Source: Noviherbaspirillum sp. UKPF54
Lineage (GTDB): Bacteria > Pseudomonadota > Gammaproteobacteria > Burkholderiales > Burkholderiaceae_D
DNA length: 64,000 nt
Assembly: GCF_007874125.1 (NCBI RefSeq)
Contig: NZ_CP040128.1
Coordinates: 1,550,001-1,614,000 of the forward strand
Direction: 5' to 3'
Under the pieces are notes generated by a model. That model was given only the letters and a program-made list of their open reading frames with translations, was not told where the DNA came from and did no database searches. Shown in pieces: positions 1-8,600 of the stretch. Position 1 is the stretch's first letter. Every line of letters starts with the position of its first letter. The position numbers were made by a program, and so were the translations under genes.

Positions 1-65
1 ACGTTCCCGAAGGGATCGGTCACCAGCAACAAGAGGATGAAAGCCTGGAAAAAACTCTGGGTCAT
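1..65 (-). CDS. MarC-family membrane protein, 5' fragment
   Basis: Only the first 21 codons are inside the window; the gene runs off the left edge. The reverse strand reads MTQSFFQAFILLLLVTDPFG, followed by N. A short start, a run of leucines and then T/I-D-P-x-G-N is the typical beginning of MarC/YchE-type inner-membrane proteins, where the DP(F/L)GN motif sits in the first membrane helix. The substrate of the family is not settled. The gene is divergent from the molybdenum hydroxylase gene at 174, and the 108-bp gap must hold both promoters. The family call rests on a very short stretch. Confidence 0.6.
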   Translation of the reverse strand, partial: MTQSFFQAFILLLLVTDPFGN

Positions 66-173
66 GATGAGTCGCCGCAAGCGCCGGATGCTTTAGGCGC
101 CGGTCTCTAACGCGTGGGGTGAATAATTCGCGTAGGATGCCACAAACAATACAGAACAATATACGGAGAGAGC

Positions 174-2486
174 ATGCGGTCTGTCGAACCAAAAAAGAAA
201 TCGCGTCGCAGTTTCATGCTGGGAGGACTGGGCGTTACCGGCGCCCTGATCGTCGGCTGGGGCTTCCTGCCGCCGCGCCAGCGGCTCAACACAGCCCATC
301 CGCTGCCTGTCGCAAACGGCGAAGTGGCGCTCAACGGATGGATCAAGATCGGCCCGGACGGCAGCGTGACGGTGGCCATGCCAAGCAGCGAAATGGGGCA
401 GGGCGTGCATACGGCCTTGCCGATGCTGGTCGCCGAAGAGCTCGACGTGCCGGTGGCTGCGGTGAAAATCGAGCAGGCGCCGATCGACAAAATTTTCGGC
501 AACGTCGCGGTCATGCAGGACAGCCTGCCGTTTCATCCGGCCGACAACGGGCTCTACAAGCGTGCCGCGCGCTGGCTGACCGGCAAGACCGCGCGCGAGC
601 TCGGCATCATGATCGTCGGCGGCTCGTCCAGCATCAAGGATGCCTGGGGGCCGATGCGCGAGGCGGGAGCGGCCGCGCGCGCGATGCTGGTGGCGGCGGC
701 GGCTGCCGAATGGAACGTTCCGGCGGAACAGTGCAGCACCGACGGCGGGGCGGTGACACATCCAAGCGGCAGACGCGCCGCTTACGCGGAACTGGCGGCG
801 AAGGCAGTGTCGCATGCACCGTCCGAGATCCGCTTGAAGAAGCCGTCCGAATTCAAGCTGATCGGCCGCTCGCAGCAGCGCCGCGATTCCGCCGCCAAGG
901 TCAACGGCCGCGCAGGCTTCGGCCTGGATGTCCGGCTGCCGGGGATGCTGTACGCGGCCGTGACAATGTCGCCCGTTATCGGCGGCGCCGTCGGCAAGGT
1001 GGACGGAACTGCGATACGGTCGATGCCGGGCGTGGTCAAGGTGGTCGATTTTTCGCGCGCGATACGCGACAAGTTCGGCGCCGGCGCGGGAGTCGCGGTG
1101 ATCGCCAAATCGTTCTGGCAAGCCAGGCAGGCGGTGGCTGCCTTGCCAGTCGAGTGGCAGCCGGGCGCGCACGCGCATTTTTCCAGCGCCGACATGTTCA
1201 GGGAGCTGGAACGGAAACTGGACAGCGAAGCTGGCGATGTCTATACGCGGCGTGGCGACATGGATGCCGGCAAGGCGGCCGTCAAAACCGTCAAGGCTGA
1301 ATATCGCGCGCCGTTCCTGGCGCATGCGGCGATGGAACCGATCAATTGCACCGCGCAGGTGAAGGACGGCAGGGTGAAGCTGTGGGTGTCGACCCAGGCG
1401 CCGAGCATCGCGGTGGACATGGCGGCCAAGGTGGCGGGTGTGAAGGCCGACCAGGTGGACCTCGTCGTCACCTACCTCGGCGGCGGCTTCGGGCGCCGCC
1501 TGGAAACGGACATGGTGGCGCAGGCAGTCGCGATCGCCATGGAGGCCGACGGCGCACCGGTGCAGATGATCTGGACGCGCGAGGACGACACGACGCACGA
1601 TGTGTACCGTCCGGCTGCGATCGCGCGGTTTTCCGCCGCGCTCGACGCCGCGGGCAACGTCCTCATGTACGACAACAAGTCGGCCGGCGATGCGGTGATG
1701 CAGCAATTCCTGAAGCGCAACCTCGACCTCGACCCGCTGTCGATCAAATACGAAGTGCTGCGCCAGCCGCTTCCTGGCATGGGGCCGGACAAGACCACGG
1801 CCGAAGGGGAATATGACCTGTGCTACGAGTTTCCGAACCAGCGCATCGCCCATGTCATCGTGCCGACGCCTGTCCCGCTTGGTAACTGGCGTTCGGTCGG
1901 GCATTCCCACAATGCGTTTTTCAAGGAAAGCTTCATCGACGAGCTGGCGCATGCGGCCGGCAAGGATCCCGTGGCGTTTCGGCGCGGCTTGTTGAAGAAC
2001 CATCCGCGCCACCTCGCTGTGCTCGATGCGGCGGTCGAGAAGGCCGGCGAACCGGCGCCCGGGCACGCGCATGGCGTCGCCCTGCACCAGTCATTTGGCT
2101 CGATTGTCGCTGAAGTGGCCGAAGTGTCGGTCGAGAACAAGGAAATCCGCGTGCACAAGGTAACCTGCGCGGTCGACTGCGGCATCGCCGTGAACCCGGA
2201 CGGCGTCGCGCAGCAAATCGAATCTGGCGTCATCTTCGGCCTGTCGGCGGCATTGTTCGGGGAAGTGACGATCCGGGATGGCCGCGTCGAGCAGCAGAAT
2301 TTCCACAATTACCCGATAGTCCGCATGCAGCAGGCGCCGCAGGTCGACACCGTGATCATCAAGAGTGCGGAGCCGCCTGAAGGCGTCGGCGAGCCGGGAA
2401 CGCCGCCGATCGCACCGGCGGTCGCCAACGCGGTGTTTGCGCTGACCGGGCAGCGCCTGCGCAGCCTGCCGCTGCGCCTGGCCTGA
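174..2486 (+). CDS. Molybdopterin-binding large subunit of a xanthine dehydrogenase/isoquinoline oxidoreductase-type enzyme
   Basis: A 770-residue protein of the IorB-like branch of molybdenum hydroxylases, which hydroxylate aldehydes or N-heterocycles using water. The N-terminus has a twin-arginine signal (KKKSRRSFMLGG, residues 7-18) followed by a hydrophobic stretch, so it is probably exported folded by Tat. The cofactor-binding glycine motif GGGFGRRLETD is near residue 440, and the active-site glutamate motif GVGEPGTPP is near residue 742. A good ribosome-binding site (GGAGAG) precedes the ATG. Enzymes of this type normally work with a small [2Fe-2S] subunit and a cytochrome, and neither is adjacent: the neighbours are a divergent MarC-like gene and a convergent thioredoxin-like gene. 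The substrate cannot be read from sequence. Confidence 0.88.
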   Translation: MRSVEPKKKSRRSFMLGGLGVTGALIVGWGFLPPRQRLNTAHPLPVANGEVALNGWIKIGPDGSVTVAMPSSEMGQGVHTALPMLVAEELDVPVAAVKIEQAPIDKIFGNVAVMQDSLPFHPADNGLYKRAARWLTGKTARELGIMIVGGSSSIKDAWGPMREAGAAARAMLVAAAAAEWNVPAEQCSTDGGAVTHPSGRRAAYAELAAKAVSHAPSEIRLKKPSEFKLIGRSQQRRDSAAKVNGRAGFGLDVRLPGMLYAAVTMSPVIGGAVGKVDGTAIRSMPGVVKVVDFSRAIRDKFGAGAGVAVIAKSFWQARQAVAALPVEWQPGAHAHFSSADMFRELERKLDSEAGDVYTRRGDMDAGKAAVKTVKAEYRAPFLAHAAMEPINCTAQVKDGRVKLWVSTQAPSIAVDMAAKVAGVKADQVDLVVTYLGGGFGRRLETDMVAQAVAIAMEADGAPVQMIWTREDDTTHDVYRPAAIARFSAALDAAGNVLMYDNKSAGDAVMQQFLKRNLDLDPLSIKYEVLRQPLPGMGPDKTTAEGEYDLCYEFPNQRIAHVIVPTPVPLGNWRSVGHSHNAFFKESFIDELAHAAGKDPVAFRRGLLKNHPRHLAVLDAAVEKAGEPAPGHAHGVALHQSFGSIVAEVAEVSVENKEIRVHKVTCAVDCGIAVNPDGVAQQIESGVIFGLSAALFGEVTIRDGRVEQQNFHNYPIVRMQQAPQVDTVIIKSAEPPEGVGEPGTPPIAPAVANAVFALTGQRLRSLPLRLA

Positions 2487-2505
2487 GCGGCGCCTTGGAG
2501 CAGTT

Positions 2506-2934
2506 TTAGCCGAGCGCTTCGTTCAAGCGCGCGCGCAGATTGCAGTCCCTCTGCCAGCCCTGGCGCTCGGCGCTGCCGCCAGCTTCCGCACGGATTTCGC
2601 TGTCGCTCCTCGCCGCCTGCGCCGCGATCAGGCGGTCGGCCAGGTTCACGTCCGGCAGCACCGTGCCGAAAAAGGCCACGTTCTCGCCGCGCTGCATCAG
2701 CAGGGTCGGGAAGTTCTCGACGTCGATGTCGCCCACCACGTCGGCTTCATCCTCGATATCGATCCACACGAAACGCTTGTCCGGATGGCGCGCCGCAAGG
2801 TCGTCGAACGAGCTGCGATAGGCGCGGCAGGTATCGCACCACGCCGCGCACAGGCAGGCGATCACCCATGTGTCGCCGCTGAGCCATTCCGTCAGCTGCG
2901 CTCGGGTATTTGGTTGTAGGGTGAGAATGGCCAT
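2506..2934 (-). CDS. Thioredoxin-like protein
   Basis: A 142-residue protein with a thioredoxin fold. The redox motif is WCDTC (near residue 34), preceded by a hydrophobic beta strand (WVIACLCAA), and the cis-proline loop appears as NFPTLLM near residue 77. No signal peptide is visible from the chosen ATG at 2934, so it is probably cytoplasmic. The reading frame is open further upstream to 3063, but that extension is arginine-rich and not thioredoxin-like, so the ATG that begins MAILTLQ was preferred. The C-terminal 40 residues after the fold are charged and of unknown role. It is divergent from tsaB, with about 210 bp between the starts. The partner protein is unknown. Confidence 0.8.
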   Translation of the reverse strand: MAILTLQPNTRAQLTEWLSGDTWVIACLCAAWCDTCRAYRSSFDDLAARHPDKRFVWIDIEDEADVVGDIDVENFPTLLMQRGENVAFFGTVLPDVNLADRLIAAQAARSDSEIRAEAGGSAERQGWQRDCNLRARLNEALG

Positions 2935-3147
2935 GGATGTTATTGCGAGAAAAGTTACCGCCAATCGTGGTATGGGCGCCGATATTGTACGGGAACGAAG
3001 GTGTCGTTGCCGACATGCAGATGACACGCCGGGACTTGCAATATCGGCATTGTCGTATTGCATTTATCATTATCGCCGACCAGGAAACGGCCGATAAATT
3101 CGGCGCATGGAAGCCGCGCCATAGACAGCCCACGGTAAAATATCGTC

Positions 3148-3837
3148 ATGTGTACCATTCTTGCCATCGAAACATCTTCCGAACTCGCTTCCGTCGCATT
3201 GCTTCACAACGGGCGCACCTTCGCGCACGAGGCGGCGGGCGTGCAAACCCATTCGCAAACCGTGCTTCCGCTGGTGCAGGCATTATTGACGCAGGCCGGG
3301 ATCACGCTGGCGCAATGCGATGCCCTGGCATTCGGCGCCGGGCCTGGATCGTTTACCGGCGTGCGCACGGCGTGCGGCGTCGTTCAGGGGCTGGCATTCG
3401 GCGTCGGCCTGCCGGTAGTGCCGGTGGTGACCTTGCAGGCGGCCGCGCAGGCATGCCGCGAACTGTCCGGCGCTTCCGACGTGCTGGTAGTGCTCGATGC
3501 GCGCATGGAGGAAGTCTATTGGGCTCAGTACCGCTATTCCGACGGATGGCAGGCCGTGCTCGAGCCGGCCTTGTCGGCACCGTCCGGCGTGCTGCCGCAA
3601 GGGCCGGTAACGGCATGCGGAAACGGCTTGAGCGCGTATCCGTCCATCTTCGAAGGGGCGCCGTTCAGCCAGGGATCGCATCCTGCCGTGATGCCGCACG
3701 CGGTCCAGGTCGCGCAGCTGGCCCAGTCCGAATTTGCCGCGGGGCGTGCACTCCACGCGCGCGAGGCGCAACCGATTTACCTGCGCAACAAGGTGGCCTA
3801 TACCACGGCCGAGCGCATGGCGAGGGCGGCCGCATGA
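3148..3837 (+). CDS. tsaB: tRNA N6-threonylcarbamoyladenosine biosynthesis protein TsaB
   Basis: TsaB (229 residues) is the scaffold partner of TsaD in making the t6A37 modification on ANN-decoding tRNAs. The N-terminus has the ASKHA-fold phosphate-1 strand (ILAIETSSELASVAL) and the family motif GPGSFTGVRT near residue 67. As expected for TsaB, it lacks the metal-binding histidines of TsaD. The stop codon overlaps the ATG of rimI by 4 bp (ATGA), which indicates translational coupling in an operon with rimI, a uracil-DNA glycosylase and DUF1853. No clear Shine-Dalgarno sequence precedes the ATG. TsaC, TsaD and TsaE are not in the window. Confidence 0.93.
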   Translation: MCTILAIETSSELASVALLHNGRTFAHEAAGVQTHSQTVLPLVQALLTQAGITLAQCDALAFGAGPGSFTGVRTACGVVQGLAFGVGLPVVPVVTLQAAAQACRELSGASDVLVVLDARMEEVYWAQYRYSDGWQAVLEPALSAPSGVLPQGPVTACGNGLSAYPSIFEGAPFSQGSHPAVMPHAVQVAQLAQSEFAAGRALHAREAQPIYLRNKVAYTTAERMARAAA

Positions 3838-4325
3838 GCGCGGTGTATGTCGCAAGCGGCGAGACGCCCGATCCGGCGACGATGCGTTTTGAGCCGATGA
3901 AGGTCGACGACCTGCCGGAAGTGCTGGTGATCGAAAACGACGTGTATCCCCATCCGTGGACACGCGGCAATTTCCTCGATTCGATGTACAGCGGATACCA
4001 GACCTGGACGCTGCGTGAAGCGTCGGGTGCACTCGCCGGTTATTTTCTCCTGATGCTGGCCGTCGACGAGGCGCATCTGCTCAATATCAGCGTCAGGCGC
4101 GACTTGCATGGCCACGGCGTGGGACGCCTTCAGCTTGACAAGGTGATGGCGCTGTCGAAGGAAAACGGCATGCAGTCGGTGCTTCTGGAGGTGCGACCGT
4201 CCAACCGGCGCGCGCTCGCGGTGTACCAGCATTATGGATTTGTTCAGATCGGCCAGCGGAGGGGATATTATCCGGCCGCCGGCGGCGCGCGCGAGGATGC
4301 GATCGTGATGAGGTTCCACCTATGA
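3834..4325 (+). CDS. rimI: Ribosomal protein bS18 alanine N-acetyltransferase, GNAT family
   Basis: A 163-residue GNAT acetyltransferase. RimI acetylates the N-terminal alanine of ribosomal protein S18 using acetyl-CoA. The acetyl-CoA loop reads RRDLHGHGVGRLQL (consensus R/Q-x-x-G-x-G/A), and the later helix and strand LLEVRPSNRRALAVYQHYGF, then GQRRGYY, match RimI closely. The start was placed at the ATG overlapping the tsaB stop. The same frame is open far upstream, but that part only shadows tsaB. Its own stop overlaps the next ATG by 4 bp. tsaB-rimI linkage is common in bacteria. Confidence 0.92.
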   Translation: MSAVYVASGETPDPATMRFEPMKVDDLPEVLVIENDVYPHPWTRGNFLDSMYSGYQTWTLREASGALAGYFLLMLAVDEAHLLNISVRRDLHGHGVGRLQLDKVMALSKENGMQSVLLEVRPSNRRALAVYQHYGFVQIGQRRGYYPAAGGAREDAIVMRFHL

Positions 4326-5155
4326 CGTCGAACATGCAGCGTCGCGCCGTGTTTCTGGATGAAATCGGGGTTGGCCCCTTGTGGGTGCGCCGCGATGCCG
4401 CGCCGGACGAGGCGTCCCCGCCGGCAGGTGTGGCGGCCGGCAACGTCGAAGCAAGGCAGCCCGTTGTCGAAGCCAAGTCGGCCGCTGTCGAAGCGGCTCC
4501 GTCGGTCGCGCCCGGGCGCGCGGGCCTGCCGGAAGCGTTCGACCCGCCGTCGCATGTACCGAGCGCCGATGAAGTCGCTCGCATGGACTGGGCGGCGCTC
4601 AAGGCGAGCGTGGCCGGCTGTACCAAATGCGGCTTGTGCAGCGGCCGTACCCAGACAGTCTTCGGCGTCGGCGATGAAAAGGCCAAATGGCTGTTCGTCG
4701 GCGAGGGCCCCGGCCGCAACGAGGATCTGCGCGGCGAGCCGTTTGTCGGGCCGGCCGGCAAACTGCTCGACAACATGCTGCTGGCGATGGGTTTGCGGCG
4801 CGGCGAGAATGCCTATATCGCCAACATCGTCAAATGCCGTCCGACTGACGACACTGGCCGCGACCGCCCGCCGGCGCCGGACGAGGCGGCAGCCTGCATG
4901 CCTTACCTGCAGCGCCAGATCGCGTTGATCCAGCCGGCCGTCATTGTCGCGCTCGGCAAGACCGCCGCCTTGTCCCTGCTCGGCCTCGATCCGGAAACGC
5001 CGGTGTCCAAGCTGCGCGGCAGCGTGCATCGTTACGCGGATCGCCCGTTGATCGTGACGTATCACCCGGCATACCTGCTGCGCAACATGGCGGACAAGAG
5101 AAAGGCATGGGCCGACCTGTGCCTGGCGATGGCCACCTATGCCGGCGCCGACTGA
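4322..5155 (+). CDS. Family 4-type uracil-DNA glycosylase with N-terminal extension
   Basis: A 277-residue protein whose C-terminal 180 residues are an iron-sulfur uracil-DNA glycosylase, removing uracil from DNA in base excision repair. The first cysteines are CTKCGLC (near residue 101), followed by the active-site motif GEGPGRNEDLRGEPFVG, the later cysteine in NIVKCRP, and the DNA-intercalation motif HPAYLLRN. The first 90 residues start with RRAVFLDEIGVGPLW, then an Ala/Val/Glu-rich linker. The extension is not needed for the glycosylase fold and its role is unknown. Translationally coupled to rimI by an ATGA overlap; DUF1853 starts 17 bp before its stop. Confidence 0.9.
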   Translation: MTSNMQRRAVFLDEIGVGPLWVRRDAAPDEASPPAGVAAGNVEARQPVVEAKSAAVEAAPSVAPGRAGLPEAFDPPSHVPSADEVARMDWAALKASVAGCTKCGLCSGRTQTVFGVGDEKAKWLFVGEGPGRNEDLRGEPFVGPAGKLLDNMLLAMGLRRGENAYIANIVKCRPTDDTGRDRPPAPDEAAACMPYLQRQIALIQPAVIVALGKTAALSLLGLDPETPVSKLRGSVHRYADRPLIVTYHPAYLLRNMADKRKAWADLCLAMATYAGAD

Positions 5156-6104
5156 TCGGCCGGCTGCCACTTACCAGGCGCATTTCCACCGCCGCTGGAA
5201 TCACTTGCGCGACCCGCACGTGCGTGCACTCGCCTGGCTGCTCGACGCGCCGGACCTGCTCGACCCTGAGGCGCCCGAGTGGCGCGGGCGCATCGCTTCG
5301 ACCGGCACCGTCGATGAAGTCACGGGGCGCTGGCTGGCGGCGCTCGACAGCGATCCGTCCGCCTTGCACTCCTGGCTGGACATCAAGCCCTTTACCCGGC
5401 TCGGCCGATACGCGGAAAATCTGATGGCCTTCTATCTGCGGCATCAGGGCACGCTGGTCGCGCACGGCGTGCAGGTTCGCGCCGGGAAGAACGAAACGAT
5501 AGGGGAATTCGATTTCCTGCTGAGGAAGGGCGGCGCGCTGGTGCATTGGGAATTTGCAACCAAGCTGTATCTGCTGGAGGCGAGTGGCAACGGGCGCCAT
5601 GCGGATTATTTCGTCGGGCCCAACCTGGCCGACACCCTCGGCGCCAAGGTGCGCAAGATCATGGACCGTCAGTTATCGCTGTCGCAGCATCCGGCGGCAA
5701 AACTGCATTTGCCCGAGCCCGTTGCACAGGCGCAGGCGCTGGTTAAGGGATGGCTGTTTTATCACGGGAAAACGCCGTTGCCGGCGATTCCTGCTGGCGT
5801 TTCGAGCGGCCATTGCCGTGGATTCTGGTGCGCCCAGGAAGAGTTGCAATGGGTCGCCGGCGAGCACTTTGCCGTCTTGCCAAGGCTCGGCTGGCTGGCT
5901 CCGGCGAAGGTCCCCATCGGACAGGCGCTTGGCAGGCGGGCCGTGCGGGAAATGATTGCCGGCCATTTTCAGACGGCGACGACGCCGTTGCTGATCGCGC
6001 TGCTGGCGCAGGGCGATGGCTGCATGCTGGAGGTGGATCGCGGGTTCGTGGTCCCAGACGACTGGCACAGCCGGGCTGAACGGCGTGTCGTGCAGCCCGG
6101 GTAG
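5139..6104 (+). CDS. DUF1853 family protein
   Basis: A 321-residue protein of the DUF1853 family, whose function is unknown. Features seen are an N-terminal RDPHVRALAWLLDAPDLL segment, and a middle region (GEFDFLLRKGGALVHWEFATK) with the acidic residues and lysine arranged like the core of PD-(D/E)XK nucleases: E/D in the first strand, then E-x-K in the next. I infer a possible nuclease fold from this pattern only. It overlaps the uracil-DNA glycosylase gene by 17 bp and ends the tsaB operon, convergent with lplT. Confidence 0.85.
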   Translation: MPAPTDRPAATYQAHFHRRWNHLRDPHVRALAWLLDAPDLLDPEAPEWRGRIASTGTVDEVTGRWLAALDSDPSALHSWLDIKPFTRLGRYAENLMAFYLRHQGTLVAHGVQVRAGKNETIGEFDFLLRKGGALVHWEFATKLYLLEASGNGRHADYFVGPNLADTLGAKVRKIMDRQLSLSQHPAAKLHLPEPVAQAQALVKGWLFYHGKTPLPAIPAGVSSGHCRGFWCAQEELQWVAGEHFAVLPRLGWLAPAKVPIGQALGRRAVREMIAGHFQTATTPLLIALLAQGDGCMLEVDRGFVVPDDWHSRAERRVVQPG

Positions 6105-6121
6105 GGAAGCGTCCTCCAGTC

Positions 6122-7378
6122 TCAGTGCTTGTGTTCGCCGATCAATGAAAGCGAATCGAATTTATGCTGGTTACTGGCATGCCTGCGCATGGTCAGGAGC
6201 ATGGTGCCGGAAACAAACAGCCCGAACAGAATGATGACGATGTTGACGTTCAGGTTCAGCTTCACCATCATCGCGTACAGCATCAGCATGGTCAGCACCG
6301 ACATGTTTTCGTTGAAATTCTGCACGGCGATCGAGTGGCCGGCGCTCATCAGCACATAGCCGCGATGCTGCAGCAGAGCATTCATCGGCACCACGAAATA
6401 CCCGGACAACGCGCCGATCAGGATCAGCAGCGGATAGGCGATCCATACCGAATGCACCATGGTCATGGTCATGACGAGCAAGCCCATCGCCACGCCCAGC
6501 GGCATGACAGTAAGGGATTTCCTTAACGGTACGATGCGTGCGGCGGCGCCCGCGCCGATCGCAACGCCGACCGCGAAAATTCCTTGCAGGACGGCAGCCT
6601 TATCCAGCGGCATCTGCAAGGATTTTTCCGCCCACTTCAGGACGATGAATTGCAGGGTCGCGCCGGCTCCCCAGAAGAGCGTCGTGACGGCCAGGGAAAT
6701 CTGCCCCAGCTTATCCTTCCACAGCGTGGTGAAACAGCCAGAAAAATCGGCGATCAATCTGATCGGATTGCGTTCCTGGTGCGGATAGCGCGCCCCGGTG
6801 TCGGGAATTTTGGTGTTGAACACCATGGCGATGATATAGACGATCATGATGATCGTCAGGGCCGCGGCCGACGGGGTGGCAATGAAGGGAATCTTCATGC
6901 TCAACAAGGTCGACGCGACGGTGGGGTTGACCAGCGCGCCGCCCATGACGGTGCCGAGAATGATCGACACCACCGTCAAGCCTTCGATCCAGCCGTTGGC
7001 CGCCACCAGTTTTTCCGGCGGCAGCAGCTCGGTCAGGATGCCGTATTTGGCAGGCGAGTATGCCGCCGCGCCGAACCCGACTACCGCATAGGCGACGAGC
7101 GGGTGCACGGCGACGAACATCATGCCGCAGCCGACAATCTTGATCAGATTGGTGATGAACATGACGCGGCCCTTGGGCAGCGAATCGGCAAACGCGCCGA
7201 CGAAGGCGGCCAGCAGGACGTACGAGAGCACGAAGAACAGCTTGAGCAGCGGCGTCATCCAGGCCGGAGAATTCATTTCTGCCAACAGCGCGATAGCCGC
7301 GATCAGGAGGGCGTTATCCGCGAGCGACGAAAAAAACTGCGCCGCCATAATGGTGTAGAAACCGCGATTCATCCGCAT
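6122..7378 (-). CDS. lplT: Lysophospholipid transporter LplT, major facilitator superfamily
   Basis: A 418-residue inner-membrane protein with about 12 hydrophobic segments. LplT flips lysophospholipids inward for re-acylation. The N-terminus GFYTIMAAQFFSSLADNALL, and the loop AFADSLPKGRVMFITNLIKI with its conserved D-x-x-x-K/R-G-R pattern, match LplT. In Escherichia coli lplT is followed by aas, the re-acylating enzyme; no aas gene is seen here, so acylation must be encoded elsewhere. The gene is divergent from alr (135 bp between starts) and convergent with DUF1853, 17 bp apart. Confidence 0.9.
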   Translation of the reverse strand: MRMNRGFYTIMAAQFFSSLADNALLIAAIALLAEMNSPAWMTPLLKLFFVLSYVLLAAFVGAFADSLPKGRVMFITNLIKIVGCGMMFVAVHPLVAYAVVGFGAAAYSPAKYGILTELLPPEKLVAANGWIEGLTVVSIILGTVMGGALVNPTVASTLLSMKIPFIATPSAAALTIIMIVYIIAMVFNTKIPDTGARYPHQERNPIRLIADFSGCFTTLWKDKLGQISLAVTTLFWGAGATLQFIVLKWAEKSLQMPLDKAAVLQGIFAVGVAIGAGAAARIVPLRKSLTVMPLGVAMGLLVMTMTMVHSVWIAYPLLILIGALSGYFVVPMNALLQHRGYVLMSAGHSIAVQNFNENMSVLTMLMLYAMMVKLNLNVNIVIILFGLFVSGTMLLTMRRHASNQHKFDSLSLIGEHKH

Positions 7379-7513
7379 GTTGACTAAGAACAGTGTATCT
7401 CCGGCTTGCTTTATACCATGAAAATGGGACCCTTCCGCGGAATTAATCTGCGCGCAATGCGGCGGTCCGGTAAAATGAAAGCCTACTTGGATCCATCGTC
7501 AAACATCCCGTCA

Positions 7514-8590
7514 ATGCCAAGACCGCTCGTTGCTACCATTCATCTCGCTGCGCTGCAGCACAATCTCGCCGTCGCAAGAAAATCCGCACCGTCTTCGAAA
7601 ATCTGGGCTGTCGTCAAGGCCAACGCGTATGGCCACGGCCTGGCGCGCGGCATGCGCGCGTTTTCGTCCGCGGACGGCCTGGCGCTGATCGAAGTCGATG
7701 GCGCCGTGCGCCTGCGCGAAATGGGCTGGCGCAAGCCGGTTCTCTTGTTGGAAGGATTTTTCGATCCAGCCGATGTTCCGGTATTGGCCGCGCACCAGGT
7801 GCAGACGGCCGTGCATTGCATCGAGCAGATCGAGATGCTTGAACAATCGCCGGTGCGTTCCCCGATCGATGCCTACCTGAAAATGAACAGCGGCATGAAC
7901 CGGCTCGGCTTTTCGCCCGAGACCTATCGTGCCGCCTACGAGCGCTTGAGGGCGGCGCCGATGGTGCGCCATATCGGCCTGATGACCCATTTTGCCAATG
8001 CCGACGACATCCATAACCCGAGCTTGCCGCTGGACGAGCAGGTGCGGCGCTTTCAGCGCGGCACCGACGGTCTTCCCGGGGATCGCTGCATAGCCAATTC
8101 GGCCGCCGTGCTGACGCGCCCCGAACTCGCATGCGCCTGGGTTCGCCCCGGCATCATGCTGTACGGCGGCACCCCCGGCGGCGCCAGCGCTCAGGAATTC
8201 GGATTGCGCCCGGCGATGACCTTAACCAGCGAGATCATCGGCACGCAGGAGATCGACGCGCCGGAAGCGGTCGGCTATGGCAGCCGTTTTATCGCCGACA
8301 AGCCGATGAAAATCGGCGTGGTCGCCTGCGGTTATGCCGACGGCTATCCGCGCCACGCACCGACTGGAACGCCCATCCTGGTCGATGGCGTCAGAACGCG
8401 CATCGTCGGTCGTGTGTCGATGGACATGCTGAACGTCGATTTGACTGATGTGCCTGGTGCGCATGTGGGCAGCAAAGTCACGCTCTGGGGCGAAGGCTTG
8501 CCGATCGACGAGGTCGCCGGCGCGGCGGGAACCATCGGCTACGAGTTGATGTGCGCGCTGGCGCCGCGCGTCAAGGTAATCGAGCAGTGA
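7514..8590 (+). CDS. alr: Alanine racemase
   Basis: A 358-residue, fold-type III, PLP-dependent enzyme converting L-alanine to D-alanine for peptidoglycan. The PLP lysine is in AVVKANAYGHG near residue 34. The substrate-side tyrosine region is PEAVGYGSRF, and the C-terminal motif VGRVSMDMLNVDL carries the conserved methionine and aspartate. The start was set at the ATG giving MPRPLVATIHLAALQHN, typical of beta-proteobacterial Alr. In-frame ATGs further upstream (7406, 7475) would add a non-conserved tail. radA starts 10 bp after the stop. A D-amino acid dehydrogenase gene lies 23 kb away. Confidence 0.94.
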   Translation: MPRPLVATIHLAALQHNLAVARKSAPSSKIWAVVKANAYGHGLARGMRAFSSADGLALIEVDGAVRLREMGWRKPVLLLEGFFDPADVPVLAAHQVQTAVHCIEQIEMLEQSPVRSPIDAYLKMNSGMNRLGFSPETYRAAYERLRAAPMVRHIGLMTHFANADDIHNPSLPLDEQVRRFQRGTDGLPGDRCIANSAAVLTRPELACAWVRPGIMLYGGTPGGASAQEFGLRPAMTLTSEIIGTQEIDAPEAVGYGSRFIADKPMKIGVVACGYADGYPRHAPTGTPILVDGVRTRIVGRVSMDMLNVDLTDVPGAHVGSKVTLWGEGLPIDEVAGAAGTIGYELMCALAPRVKVIEQ

Positions 8591-8600
8591 TGGCTTCCTG

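Noticed and set aside
93..2087. Long open frame (664 codons) antisense to the molybdenum hydroxylase gene
   Set aside because: It is arginine- and histidine-rich with no recognisable motif, and lies fully opposite a gene with clear cofactor motifs. Long antisense frames are expected in GC-rich genes.
2937..3833. Upstream extension of the rimI frame
   Set aside because: The extension overlaps tsaB in another frame and is arginine-rich; the ATG overlapping the tsaB stop gives a normal-length RimI.
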